DNA of 64,000 bases from Halarchaeum rubridurum (GTDB lineage Archaea > Halobacteriota > Halobacteria > Halobacteriales > Halobacteriaceae). Of this stretch, positions 34,101 through 42,399 are shown one piece after another; within the stretch, counting starts at the first letter, position 1; each line of letters opens with the position of its first letter. The notes beneath the pieces were generated by a model that saw nothing but the letters and a program-made list of their open reading frames with translations, was not told the DNA's origin and searched no databases. The translations under genes were made by a program, and so were the position numbers. Location of the stretch: assembly GCF_014647115.1 (NCBI RefSeq), contig NZ_BMOO01000004.1, forward strand, positions 1 through 64,000, written 5' to 3'.

Positions 34101-35606
34101 TCAGTACGAGCGGGCGAAGTAGGCCGTCTCGACCGCGTCGTCGCCGCAGACCGTACACTCGTCGTCCTCGCCGTGGATGGCCTCCGCGCGGTGGGCGTTG
34201 TCGCGGTGGTCGCCCTCGACGGCCGACTCGTCGAGCGGGACGGCGACGATCTCCGCGTGGACCTTCTCCTTGATGGCCGCCTCGCAGGCCTCGTCGCCGC
34301 ACCACGGCGTGCGGACGTAGCCGCCGTGTTGGCCGATGGTTCCCATGATGTCCTCGGGGCTCTCCGCCTCCCGGACGTTCTCCTCCAGGTTCTCCTCGGC
34401 GGCGGCGTAGAGTTTCGCGTAGACCGTATCGAGGTGGTCCTCGACGTCCGCGACGAGCGTGTCGCGCTCCGTCGTCGTCTGCTCGCCGTCGGGGCGGTGG
34501 ACGGCCGTGACCTCCGCGTCCGCGACCTCGTTCGGGCCGATTTCCAGGCGGAGGGGGACGCCCTTCAGCTCCCACTCGTTGTACTTGAAGCCGGGGTTGC
34601 GCTCGTCGCGGTCGTCGAGGTGGACGCGGACCCCCGCCTCTTCGAGTTCCGCCGCGATCTCCGCCGAGTACTGGAGGACCTCCTCTTTCGTGTCCTCCTG
34701 CCAGATCGGGACGATGACGACCTGCTCGGGCGCGACCGTCGGCGGCAGGACGAGGCCCTGATCGTCCGAGTGCGTCATGATGAGCGCGCCGAGCGCGCGC
34801 CACGAGAGCCCCCACGAGGTCGTGTGCGCGACGCGCTCCTCCTCGTCCTCGTCGCTGTAGGTGAGGTCGAAGGCCTCCGCGAAGGACTGCCCGAGGTTGT
34901 GCGACGTCGCGCCCTGCACGGACTTCCCGTCCGGCATCAGGGCCTCGACCGTCGTCGTCGTGTCCGCCCCCGGGAACTTGTCGTGGTCCGGCTTCGCGCC
35001 GCGCATCACGGGCATGGCGAAGACGTCCTCGTAGAGTCGCTGGTACTGATCGAGGCGCGTCAGGGTCTCCTCCCACGCGCCCGCCTCGTCCTCGTGGGCC
35101 GTGTGGCCCTCCTGCCAGAGGAACTCCTTCGTGCGGAAGAACGGTTTCGTCTCCGTCGCCTCCCAGCGGACGACGCTACACCACTGATTGAGCCGCATGG
35201 GCAGGTCGCGGTGCGAGCGCACCCACTGGGCCATGTAGGGCGCGATGATGGACTCGGAGGTCGGCCGGACGGCGAGGCGCTCTTCTAGTTCGTCGTGGCC
35301 GCCGTGGGTCACCCACGCGACCTCGGGGTCGAACCCCTCGACGACGTCCTTCTCGCGTTCGAGGTAATCCTCGGGGATGAACAGCGGGAAGTAGGCGTTC
35401 TCGACGCCCGTCTCGTCGAACCACTGATCGAGGTTGTCCTGGACGCTCTCCCAGAGGCTGTACCCGCGCGGGCGCGTGACGATGAAGCCACCCATCCCCT
35501 CGGGGGCGTAACTCGCCAGTTCGGCCTTCTCGACGACCTCGGCGTACCACTCGCCGGGGTTGTACTCCTTTTGCTCGGTGATGCCGAGCTCCTGGTCCTC
35601 GCTCAT
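34101..35606 (-). CDS. proS: Prolyl-tRNA synthetase (archaeal/eukaryal type)
   Basis: 501 residues. Class II motifs are seen at YFPLFIPEDYLEREKD, NQWCSVVRWE (motif 2 with ETKPFFRTKEFLWQEGHTAH) and GLSWRALGALIMTHSDDQGLVLPP (motif 3). The anticodon domain follows. The C-terminal zinc-binding extension has four Cys (CGDEACE, CTVCGD) and the chain ends in Tyr (FARSY), as in archaeal-type ProRS. A TTAAAT box 25-30 bases upstream fits a leaderless message. Confidence 0.97.
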   Translation of the reverse strand: MSEDQELGITEQKEYNPGEWYAEVVEKAELASYAPEGMGGFIVTRPRGYSLWESVQDNLDQWFDETGVENAYFPLFIPEDYLEREKDVVEGFDPEVAWVTHGGHDELEERLAVRPTSESIIAPYMAQWVRSHRDLPMRLNQWCSVVRWEATETKPFFRTKEFLWQEGHTAHEDEAGAWEETLTRLDQYQRLYEDVFAMPVMRGAKPDHDKFPGADTTTTVEALMPDGKSVQGATSHNLGQSFAEAFDLTYSDEDEEERVAHTTSWGLSWRALGALIMTHSDDQGLVLPPTVAPEQVVIVPIWQEDTKEEVLQYSAEIAAELEEAGVRVHLDDRDERNPGFKYNEWELKGVPLRLEIGPNEVADAEVTAVHRPDGEQTTTERDTLVADVEDHLDTVYAKLYAAAEENLEENVREAESPEDIMGTIGQHGGYVRTPWCGDEACEAAIKEKVHAEIVAVPLDESAVEGDHRDNAHRAEAIHGEDDECTVCGDDAVETAYFARSY

Positions 35607-35629
35607 TGTCGGTTTCGAGGCCGACTGCG

Positions 35630-35640
35630 GCCTTAAATCT
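35630..35640 (-). promoter_or_regulatory. TATA box of proS
   Basis: On the minus strand AGATTTAAGG lies with its centre about 29 bases before the ATG at 35606, the spacing expected for a leaderless transcript. Confidence 0.5.
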
Positions 35641-35672
35641 CCTGAAGGGGCCCGCCGACCGGACGGGGGATA

Positions 35673-35701
35673 GAGTTAAGTGGTATGCGGACCCATACCA
35701 C
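35673..35701 (+). promoter_or_regulatory. Promoter and hairpin before the 50-residue basic protein
   Basis: GAGTTAAGT (35673-35681) is TATA-like. It overlaps the perfect 8-bp inverted repeat GTGGTATG (35680-35687) and CATACCAC (35694-35701). The ATG is at 35708. The repeat spans the likely transcription start, so it could be an operator. Confidence 0.4.
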
Positions 35702-35707
35702 GATGTA

Positions 35708-35860
35708 ATGGGAGATACGAAACGCGGCCGCGAACGGAAGGGCATGGGCAAGCGCCAGCAGCGTCGCGAGCGCGAGATGTATCGAGCGCTCCGCGAGGAC
35801 GACGAGCCCTCGGAGCCGTTCGTGCCCGAGGACACCGAGCTCTCCATCGGAAGCGACTGA
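35708..35860 (+). CDS. Small basic protein of 50 residues
   Basis: The ATG at 35708 gives MGDTKRGRERKGMGKRQQRR as the first 20 residues, a strongly basic half. The second half is acidic (REDDEPSEPF, PEDTEL). This charge split is unusual in an acidic haloarchaeal proteome and suggests nucleic acid or ribosome binding. No family recognised. It has its own TATA-like box and an inverted repeat at the start site, which supports it being real. Confidence 0.65.
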   Translation: MGDTKRGRERKGMGKRQQRREREMYRALREDDEPSEPFVPEDTELSIGSD

Positions 35861-35954
35861 GGGGGCGCTCGCCGCGGTCGCATCGGTGTCGGTCACTGGT
35901 CTGGTCATTCTTCCCGCGCGCCGGGAACGGTAGGTCCCGGCGACGCGGTCGTCG

Positions 35955-36434
35955 CTACGGCTCGAAGGGGTTCTCGCGCTCGCGCCACGCCCACCCGGGG
36001 AGCCGCGTCTGCACGCCCGCCGCGAGCGCCGCGTCGAGGTCGTCGAGACCCGCGCGGCCCGGCGTGTCCGCGACCGCCGTCACGTCCGCGTAGTGGAACG
36101 TCGCCTCCGCGAGCAGTCGGAGGGGCTGCTCGCCCGCGAGCGTCGCCGCGAGTTCGCGCCCGAGCAGTTCGTCCACGACGAACCCCGGGTAGTCGTCCGC
36201 GACGTCGAGTTCGCGCAGGCACATGGCGAGGCCGGTGACGTTGACCGCCCGGTCGCCGTCCGCGAAGACCGCGTCGATGGCGTCCCGGTAGTCCGTCTCG
36301 TCGATACCCGGCACCTCGGTGTCGAACGCCGCCCCGAGGTCCGCGCGGACGGCGTTCACGACCGGAACGACCGCGTCGGCGCGCTCGCGGAGGCGCTCGT
36401 GTTCCGCGCGAACCGTCGTCGGTGTCACGTCCAT
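35955..36434 (-). CDS. Conserved haloarchaeal protein, unknown function
   Basis: 159 residues, predicted mostly alpha-helical: VRAEHERLRERADAVVPVVN, ETDYRDAIDAVFADGDRAV, FVVDELLGRELAATL. It is soluble and has no visible catalytic residues or cofactor motifs. Its start faces that of aCPSF1 with a 242-base divergent spacer between them. I do not recognise the family. Confidence 0.68.
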   Translation of the reverse strand: MDVTPTTVRAEHERLRERADAVVPVVNAVRADLGAAFDTEVPGIDETDYRDAIDAVFADGDRAVNVTGLAMCLRELDVADDYPGFVVDELLGRELAATLAGEQPLRLLAEATFHYADVTAVADTPGRAGLDDLDAALAAGVQTRLPGWAWRERENPFEP

Positions 36435-36476
36435 GGGACACCTCCCGGGGCGGCGACCGTCTACCTTGCGAAGGTG

Positions 36477-36676
36477 TTTTATAACCGCACGGGTATAGAC
36501 CCGGGCAAGCGGGTTTTCACGACTGCTCCCGCGGGACCCACGGGCGACACCCGTGGGTCGACCGCACTCACTACGATGACATCTCTCGGCCAGTCACCGA
36601 GCACGGGACGTGCGGACGGTGCGTCCCGTCCGCGCGCTCGTGCCGTGACGCCCCGACGAAGCCCGCCAGGTTCACT
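36477..36676 (+). promoter_or_regulatory. Promoter and long structured leader of aCPSF1/FttA
   Basis: TTTTATAAC (36477-36485) is a good TATA box. It would start RNA near 36510, leaving a leader of about 165 bases, long for a haloarchaeon. The leader includes a perfect 10-bp hairpin (GACCCACGGG 36535-36544, CCCGTGGGTC 36550-36559). A 34-codon ORF from the ATG at 36576 ends in ATGA at the aCPSF1 start. Regulation through the leader is an inference. Confidence 0.45.
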
Positions 36677-38596
36677 ATGAGCTCCGTAGACACGCAACTC
36701 GAAGAACTACAGCAGACGATTGCGGACGAAGTGCCACCGGACATCTCGGTTACCGAGGTCAAGTACGAGGGTCCCGAACTCGTCGTCTACACCCGCGACC
36801 CGAAGAAGTTCGCGGAGAACGGCGACCTCATCCGTCGGCTCGCCTCCCAGCTCCGCAAGCGCATCACCGTCCGGCCCGACCCGGACGTCCTCTCCCCGCC
36901 CCGCGAGGCCCGCGAGGAGATAATGGACGTCGTCCCCGAGGACGCCGGCGTCACCGACCTCGACTTCCACGAGGACACCGGCGAGGTCGTCATCGAGGCC
37001 TCGAAGCCGGGCATGGTCATCGGACGCCACGGCTCGACGCTCCGCGAAATCACCCAGCGCGCGGGCTGGACCCCCGAGGTCGTCCGCACGCCGCCCATCG
37101 AGTCCTCCACCGTCCGGAACGTCCGGAACTTCCTGAAGACCGAGCGCGACGACCGCCGCGATATATTGGAAAAAGTCGGGCGACAGATTCACCGCGAGGA
37201 GATGTCGGACGACGAGTACGTCCGCATCACGACGCTCGGCTGCTGTCGCGAGGTCGGGCGCGCGAGCTTCATCCTCTCGACGCCCGAAACGCGCGTCCTC
37301 ATCGACTGTGGGGACAAGCCCGGCAGCGAGGACGAGGTGCCCTATCTGCAGGTCTCGGAGGCGCTCGGCGCCGGCGCGAACACCATCGACGCCGTCGTCC
37401 TCACCCACGCGCACCTCGACCACTCCGCGTTCATCCCGCTGCTCTTCAAGTACGGCTACGACGGCCCGATCTACTGCACGGAACCCACTCGGGACCTGAT
37501 GGGGCTCCTGACGCTCGACTACCTCGACGTCGCCGCCAAGGAGGGCCGAACGCCGCCCTACGACTCAGAGATGGTCCGAGAGGCCATCAAACACTGCATC
37601 ACGCTCGACTACGGCGACGTCACGGACATCGCGCCGGACGTCAAGCTCACCTTCCACAACGCCGGCCACATCCTCGGGAGCGCCGTCACGCACTTCCACA
37701 TCGGCGACGGCCTCTACAACGTCGCGTTCAGCGGCGACATCCACTACGAGGACACTCGCCTGTTCAACGGCGCCGTCAACGACTTCCCGCGCGTCGAGAC
37801 GCTCGTCCTCGAATCCACGTACGGTGGCCGGAACGACTACCAGACCGACCAGGAGGACTCGGAGCGCAAGCTCCTCGAAGTCATCAACGAGACCTACGAG
37901 CGCGGCGGGAAAGTGGTGATTCCGGCGTTCGCCGTCGGGCGCTCCCAGGAGCTCATGCTCGTCCTGGAAGAGGCGATGCGCAACGACAAGATTCCGACCA
38001 TGCCTATCCACCTCGACGGGATGATATGGGAGGCCACCGCGATTCACACCACCTACCCCGAGTACCTCCGCGACGACCTCCGCGACCGCATCTTCCACGA
38101 GGACGAGAACCCGTTCCTCGCCGAGCAGTTCAACCACATCGACGGCGGCGAGGACGAACGCATGGACGTCGCCGAGGGTGAGGAGTGTATCGTCCTCTCC
38201 ACCTCCGGGATGGTCACCGGCGGCCCCATCATGTCCTGGCTCGAACACCTCGGGCCCCAGGAGGACAACCAGATGATCTTCGTCGGCTACCAGGCCCAGG
38301 GGACGATGGGTCGGCGCATCCAGAGCGGCTGGGACGAGATTCCCATGGGCGGTTCCGGTGGTCGGACCCAGCACCTTCAGCTCAACATGGACGTCGCCAC
38401 CGTCGACGGCTTCTCCGGCCACGCCGACCGGCAAGGCCTCGAGAACTTCGTGCGCACGATGAACCCGCGCCCCGAGAAGGTCCTCTGCGTGCACGGCGAC
38501 GAGCGCTCCACGCAGGACCTCTCCAGCGCCCTCTACCACGACTACAACATGCGGACGTTCGCTCCGAAGAACCTCGAAACGTTCCGCTTCCTGTAG
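36677..38596 (+). CDS. fttA: aCPSF1/FttA: KH-domain beta-CASP ribonuclease and termination factor
   Basis: 639 residues. Two N-terminal KH-like domains occupy about 1-170 (GMVIGRHGSTLREITQRAGW contains the GxxG loop). The metallo-beta-lactamase core has HAHLDHS and FSGDIHYEDTRL, and the beta-CASP insert follows (VIPAFAVGRSQELMLVLEE). The last motifs are SGHADRQGLENF and VHGDE. This is the conserved archaeal CPSF73 homologue that cleaves nascent RNA and terminates transcription with Spt4/5. It has an unusually long apparent leader. Confidence 0.96.
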   Translation: MSSVDTQLEELQQTIADEVPPDISVTEVKYEGPELVVYTRDPKKFAENGDLIRRLASQLRKRITVRPDPDVLSPPREAREEIMDVVPEDAGVTDLDFHEDTGEVVIEASKPGMVIGRHGSTLREITQRAGWTPEVVRTPPIESSTVRNVRNFLKTERDDRRDILEKVGRQIHREEMSDDEYVRITTLGCCREVGRASFILSTPETRVLIDCGDKPGSEDEVPYLQVSEALGAGANTIDAVVLTHAHLDHSAFIPLLFKYGYDGPIYCTEPTRDLMGLLTLDYLDVAAKEGRTPPYDSEMVREAIKHCITLDYGDVTDIAPDVKLTFHNAGHILGSAVTHFHIGDGLYNVAFSGDIHYEDTRLFNGAVNDFPRVETLVLESTYGGRNDYQTDQEDSERKLLEVINETYERGGKVVIPAFAVGRSQELMLVLEEAMRNDKIPTMPIHLDGMIWEATAIHTTYPEYLRDDLRDRIFHEDENPFLAEQFNHIDGGEDERMDVAEGEECIVLSTSGMVTGGPIMSWLEHLGPQEDNQMIFVGYQAQGTMGRRIQSGWDEIPMGGSGGRTQHLQLNMDVATVDGFSGHADRQGLENFVRTMNPRPEKVLCVHGDERSTQDLSSALYHDYNMRTFAPKNLETFRFL

Positions 38597-38762
38597 CCCG
38601 ACCGTTCGCGCCGCGAACGGCCTTCGGGCGTGCCGGTACCGCCCGAGCGAGCGTGGCCCCGTTCCTCGGCCGGAGCGAGGCGCCTCCGCTCACTCGCCGC
38701 GACGGCCGGGAAGGAGCCGACGTGGACACTAGCTTCTTACTCCCACCCCCCGGAGTGTCGGT

Positions 38763-39146
38763 ATGCGTATCGCGCTCATCGCGCACGACGAGAAGAAACC
38801 GGCCCTCATCGACTTCGCGCAGACCCACGAGGAGCGCCTGGCGCAGTTCGACCTCATCGGGACGGGGACGACGGGGAAGCGGATCATGGAAGAGACGGAT
38901 CTGGAGGTCGAGCGGAAGGCCTCGGGGCCGTACGGCGGGGACATGATGATCGGTGCGGAGGTCGCCGAAGGGACGTGTGAGGCGATAATCTTCATCCGCG
39001 ACGTGTTGACCGCCCAGCCCCACGAGCCCGACATCTCGGCGCTGTTGCGCATCTGCGACGTCCACGACGTCCCGCTGGCGACGAACCTCGCGTCGGCGGA
39101 GCACGTCATCGACGGCCTCGCCGCCGAGGTCGGGGCGGACGGGTAA
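38763..39146 (+). CDS. mgsA: Methylglyoxal synthase
   Basis: 127 residues, the family length. MRIALIAHDEKKPAL, LIGTGTTGKRIMEE (phosphate-binding), the catalytic Asp in YGGDMMIGAEVAEG, VLTAQPHEPDISALLRICDVHDVPLATN. It converts dihydroxyacetone phosphate to methylglyoxal, bypassing lower glycolysis. It stands as a single gene; the 166-base spacer after aCPSF1 holds no ORF I can support. Confidence 0.95.
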   Translation: MRIALIAHDEKKPALIDFAQTHEERLAQFDLIGTGTTGKRIMEETDLEVERKASGPYGGDMMIGAEVAEGTCEAIIFIRDVLTAQPHEPDISALLRICDVHDVPLATNLASAEHVIDGLAAEVGADG

Positions 39147-39197
39147 AGCACCCGGGACGGCCAACGTGGTTAAAGGGCTCCTGTCACAACTACCGGT

Positions 39198-39725
39198 GTG
39201 TTCTCGTCCCGTCACGTTCTGATCGCGTTGAGCGTTCTGGTGGTCCTCGCACCCGCGGGTGCACTCGCCCAACCGACCGGCACCCCCGCGGCGACGGACC
39301 GGCCCGGCGGGGCGAATCAAGTCTGCTTCGACGAACCCGGCCACGAACTCGGGATGGGCAACGAGAGTCGGGGCGTCACCATCGACGGCGTCGTCCACAC
39401 GTCGCTGTTCGAGCACCTCATGACGCGCGGCGGCGTCGGCGTCGAGATGTACGGGAAGCTGAACGGGTCGACGATACTCGCGCTCCGGACGGGCGTCGTC
39501 TTCGACGGCGTGCAGAATCCCGGGCGGTTCGTCTCGAATCCCTTCGACTCGTTCGCGGTCGTCTACGATTACCGCTTCCAGTTCCCGATGTTCTCGGCGC
39601 TGACCGGGAACGACTTCGGACACAGTTCGAGTGACGCCGGCATCGAGGGCGTCGAGGAGGCGGAGTGCAGTTGGGGTGATGGGGGCGCGTCGAACGCGAG
39701 CGGCCACTCGAACGCGGGCGCTTAG
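39198..39725 (+). CDS. Secreted haloarchaeal protein, unknown function
   Basis: 175 residues from a GTG at 39198. The signal peptide VLIALSVLVVLAPAGALAQ is followed by a Thr/Pro-rich linker and an exported domain with two Cys (QVCFDEPG, EAECSWGD) at either end, suggesting a disulfide. Sequons NES, NGS and NAS are present. The middle (LFEHLMTRGGVGVEMYGKLNG) may be beta-rich. Its stop overlaps the stop of the convergent nth gene by three bases. Confidence 0.68.
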   Translation: MFSSRHVLIALSVLVVLAPAGALAQPTGTPAATDRPGGANQVCFDEPGHELGMGNESRGVTIDGVVHTSLFEHLMTRGGVGVEMYGKLNGSTILALRTGVVFDGVQNPGRFVSNPFDSFAVVYDYRFQFPMFSALTGNDFGHSSSDAGIEGVEEAECSWGDGGASNASGHSNAGA

Positions 39726-40573
39726 TCGGCCGTGTCGGTCGCGTCCGCCGGGTCGACCACCTCCCCCGTGTCGGGGTAGACGCCGACCTGCGCGCAGCAG
39801 TCGGCCATCGGGCAGGCCTCCGGGTCGTCGAGGCACGCGGGTTTCCGGGCGCTGCAGAAGTCCCGTCCGAACTGGATCATCGCCGTGTGGCCGAAGCCGC
39901 ACTTCTCCGCGGGGAGGTCGCGCTCGATAGCTTCCCGTACCGCCTCGTGGTCGGCGTCGGGCGGCGCGAACCCCATCCGGCGCGCGATCCGGTGGACGTG
40001 GGTGTCCACGGGGAAGACGCCGTCGCGCCCGCCCGCGAAGAGGAGGACGCAGTCGGCCGTCTTCGGCCCGACGCCCTTCATGTCGAGGAGCGCGTCGCGG
40101 ACGTCGTCGGGGTCCTCCCGCTTGACGAACGCGTCGAAGCCGGCCGCCCCGCCGTACTCGTCCAGCACGCGCTCGGCGAGGCGGACGAGCGTCTCCGACT
40201 TCCGGTTGTAGAGGCCCGCCGAACTGATAGTCTCCGCGAGGTCCGGCTGGTGGGCGTCCGCGAGCGCCGCAGCGAGGTCGTCGTCGGCGTCGACGTCGGC
40301 GTCATCGGCGGGTTCGGGGCCGTAGCGCGCCATCAGGGCGTCGTGGGCGGGCTGGCTCGCCGTATCGGAGGTGTTCTGCGAGAGGACGGTGCGGACGAGA
40401 CACTCGAAGGCGTCCTGTCCACCGTAGGTCTTCTGCCAGTAGCGTTCGCCGAGGCGGTCGACGACGCGCTCGACGAGCGGCGCGTCCGGGTCTTCGCTCG
40501 CGTCGAAGGCCGCGGCCGCGCCGCCGCCCGCGTCGCCGCCCGAGATGTTCCGGGTCGGCTCGTCGTCGCTCAT
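39722..40573 (-). CDS. nth: Endonuclease III
   Basis: 283 residues from the ATG at 40573. The HhH motif DMKGVGPKTADCVLLFAGG includes the catalytic Lys, and PVDTHVHRIARRMG holds the catalytic Asp. The C-terminal Fe-S cluster cysteines are CSARKPACLDDPEACPMADCC, but the second gap has six residues where most enzymes have two. It removes oxidised pyrimidines in base excision repair. An N-terminal acidic, Ala/Gly-rich extension of about 30 residues is lineage-specific. Confidence 0.93.
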   Translation of the reverse strand: MSDDEPTRNISGGDAGGGAAAAFDASEDPDAPLVERVVDRLGERYWQKTYGGQDAFECLVRTVLSQNTSDTASQPAHDALMARYGPEPADDADVDADDDLAAALADAHQPDLAETISSAGLYNRKSETLVRLAERVLDEYGGAAGFDAFVKREDPDDVRDALLDMKGVGPKTADCVLLFAGGRDGVFPVDTHVHRIARRMGFAPPDADHEAVREAIERDLPAEKCGFGHTAMIQFGRDFCSARKPACLDDPEACPMADCCAQVGVYPDTGEVVDPADATDTAD

Positions 40574-40636
40574 ACCCGCCGAAACGAGCGGGGGATACAC
40601 GTACGTACCGGCCACGGCCGCGGGTACTCGCGGCCC

Positions 40637-41281
40637 TCAGTCACCGAGGCCGGCCACGAGGTCGTTCACGGCGTCGACCTCGTCCGCGAAGATGCCGTGA
40701 GGCGCGTCCGGGTAGAGGCGCTCGTCGACGGCCGCCCCGAGGTCGTCGAGGACGTCGGTCGTCTCGTGGACGCGCGACTCCGGAATGTGGGGGTCGGAAT
40801 CGCTGCAGCCGACGAAGGCGGGCGTCCCATCGAAGTCGCCACCGTAGCGCTCGCGCTCGATGGTCTCGCCTATGAGCCCCCCGGAGAGGGCGACGACGCC
40901 GCCGTAGCGCCGGGCGTTCCGCGCGGCGTACTCGGTCGTGAGACACGCCCCCTGCGAGAACCCCAGCAGGAGGACGTTTCGATACGCGATTCCGGCGTCC
41001 GTCAGCGTCCCGACGGCGCGCTCGACGACCCCGAGCGCGGAGTCGAGGTGCGGTTGGTTCGATTCGGTCGGCGCGGTGAACGGGTTCGGGTACCACGTCC
41101 GGTTCGCGGCCTGCGGGGCGACGCACGCGACGTCGTCGCGCTCGAACTCGTCGGCGAGCCCGAGGACGCTCCCCGCGGTCGCACCGCGGCCGTGAATCAG
41201 CACCACGCCGACGTCGGCGTCCGCGGGGTCGGGACCCGCGGTGGCGAACCCGGCGTCCGCGTGGGGGTCGTTCGCCGCCAT
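40637..41281 (-). CDS. Phospholipase/carboxylesterase family alpha/beta hydrolase
   Basis: 214 residues. VVLIHGRGATAGSVLGLADEF begins the fold and gives the oxyanion loop; GFSQGACLTTEYAARN contains the catalytic Ser (G-x-S-x-G). GCSDSDPHIPESRV supplies the Asp and DAPHGIF the His. The substrate is unknown. Start and stop are adjacent to the DoxX gene without a gap, so the two form an operon; DoxX is upstream of it or downstream depending on the promoter, with transcription running leftward from DoxX. Confidence 0.88.
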   Translation of the reverse strand: MAANDPHADAGFATAGPDPADADVGVVLIHGRGATAGSVLGLADEFERDDVACVAPQAANRTWYPNPFTAPTESNQPHLDSALGVVERAVGTLTDAGIAYRNVLLLGFSQGACLTTEYAARNARRYGGVVALSGGLIGETIERERYGGDFDGTPAFVGCSDSDPHIPESRVHETTDVLDDLGAAVDERLYPDAPHGIFADEVDAVNDLVAGLGD

Positions 41282-41704
41282 CTAGAACAACCCGACGTTG
41301 AGCGCGTACTGCCAGTCGACGCCGCCGAGCGCGAGGAAGCAGAGCGCGCCGCCCGCGAGCCCGACGTTCTTCAGGAACGCCGTCTGCTCGTCGCTGCGCT
41401 GGTCCTCCGGTGCGGCCCAGTAGTCGTGAATCGTGACGGCGGAGACGAGCAGGAAGACGGCGAGCGCGCCCGCCGCGAGCACCGGGAACGCGCCGACGAC
41501 GATGGCGAGGCCGCCGAGGACGAGCATCCCGCCGGAGACGAGGACCCCCGCCGTCGGCGCGGGGACGCCCTTCGACTCCGCGTAGCCCGCCATGTAGTCG
41601 GTCGCGCGGAAGTGGTTGAGCCCCATGTAGGCCAGCGTGAGGCCGAAACAGAGCCGCGCGAGGAGGAAGACCTCGCCGGCGAGCGGCGTGTTCGCGACCG
41701 CCAT
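41282..41704 (-). CDS. DoxX-family membrane protein
   Basis: 140 residues from the ATG at 41704 with four membrane helices: FLLARLCFGLTLAYMGLNHFR, then VLVSGGMLVLGGLAIVVGAFP, and two more. The DoxX/SURF4 fold occurs in quinone- or thiol-linked redox membrane proteins; this member is not assigned. It is first in a two-gene unit with the esterase and divergent from an HxlR regulator, which is the usual arrangement for regulator and target. Confidence 0.82.
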   Translation of the reverse strand: MAVANTPLAGEVFLLARLCFGLTLAYMGLNHFRATDYMAGYAESKGVPAPTAGVLVSGGMLVLGGLAIVVGAFPVLAAGALAVFLLVSAVTIHDYWAAPEDQRSDEQTAFLKNVGLAGGALCFLALGGVDWQYALNVGLF

Positions 41705-41796
41705 CAGAGCGCACCTCCCGTCCGGCCGCTGGTCGTCGTTCGGTCCGCCGCGGTGTCGCACACTGGTTGCATCACGTCACCTGATACGGTGGCGAA

Positions 41797-41830
41797 CTAC
41801 TTATTCGCACGCGAACGTACACGTAAGTAG
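41797..41830. promoter_or_regulatory. Nested palindromic operator between doxX and hxlR
   Basis: CTACTTA (41797-41803) and TAAGTAG (41824-41830) are perfect inverted arms. Inside them TTCGC-AC-GCGAA (41804-41815) is a second palindrome. The right arm abuts the hxlR GTG. This divergent spacer is the natural place for autoregulation and for control of doxX. Confidence 0.5.
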
Positions 41831-42166
41831 GTGACACCCGTGTCAGTAGGTTCCGAGGTCGAGGTCGAGAACGAGGAGGCCTGCGCGGCCGTCGACTCCC
41901 TGGAGTTGATCGGCTCGCAGTGGCGACTCATCGTCCTCTACGCCCTCCAGGACGGCGAGAAACGGTTCAACGAACTCAAACGCGCCACCGGCGCGAACGC
42001 CCGCACGCTCTCGCGCGTCCTCGACGACCTCGGCGACGCCGGCCTCGTCTCCCGGCGCGTCGAGGAGGACGCCCCCATCGCCACCTACTACGCTCTCACG
42101 GAGAAGGGCGGCGCGCTCTGCCCCGTCTTCGACGAGATAGAGGCGTGGGCGGACGAGTGGCTCTAA
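41831..42166 (+). CDS. HxlR-family transcriptional regulator
   Basis: 111 residues from a GTG at 41831; a second GTG at 41840 is possible. The winged helix is typical: LELIGSQWRLIVLYALQDGEKRFNELKRATGANARTLSRVL in two stretches, then a wing and TYYALTEKGGALCPVFDEIEAW. One Cys (CAAVDS) lies in the usual N-terminal redox-sensing position. HxlR proteins often sense oxidants or electrophiles. The divergent doxX-esterase unit is the probable target. Confidence 0.88.
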   Translation: MTPVSVGSEVEVENEEACAAVDSLELIGSQWRLIVLYALQDGEKRFNELKRATGANARTLSRVLDDLGDAGLVSRRVEEDAPIATYYALTEKGGALCPVFDEIEAWADEWL

Positions 42167-42171
42167 CGCAC

Positions 42172-42224
42172 GACCGTTTACTCTGCGCGCGGCTTCGCCG
42201 CGCTCGGTAAAAGCTCGACCAAAA
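42172..42224. repeat. Palindromic dispersed element, family 1, copy B
   Basis: GACCGTTTAC, stem GCGCGGC-TTC-GCCGCGC (42187-42203) and GGTAAAAGCTCGACCAAAA. Here the outer stem reads TTTAC and GTAAA instead of TTTGC and GCAAA, a compensatory change. It sits just past the hxlR stop, before the convergent low-GC membrane gene. Confidence 0.6.
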
Positions 42225-42399
42225 GCGCGTCGCGCTCCCGTTGGTCGCGCTCGCGCCTCGCCTACGGCGAGTGAACCGGCGACCGTCCGGGCTCTCCGAG
42301 CCACTCGGTCGCCGGACGCTAACTCCGTAGTTTGACCCAGCGTTCTCGCGGTAGAACGTCCGCTAGGTGGGTGTGCGTACTTCTCAAGACAGACTCCAC

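Noticed and set aside
36576-36680. 34-codon ORF before aCPSF1 as a gene in its own right
   Set aside because: Arg/Ser/Pro-rich and without a recognisable fold; kept only as a possible leader ORF.
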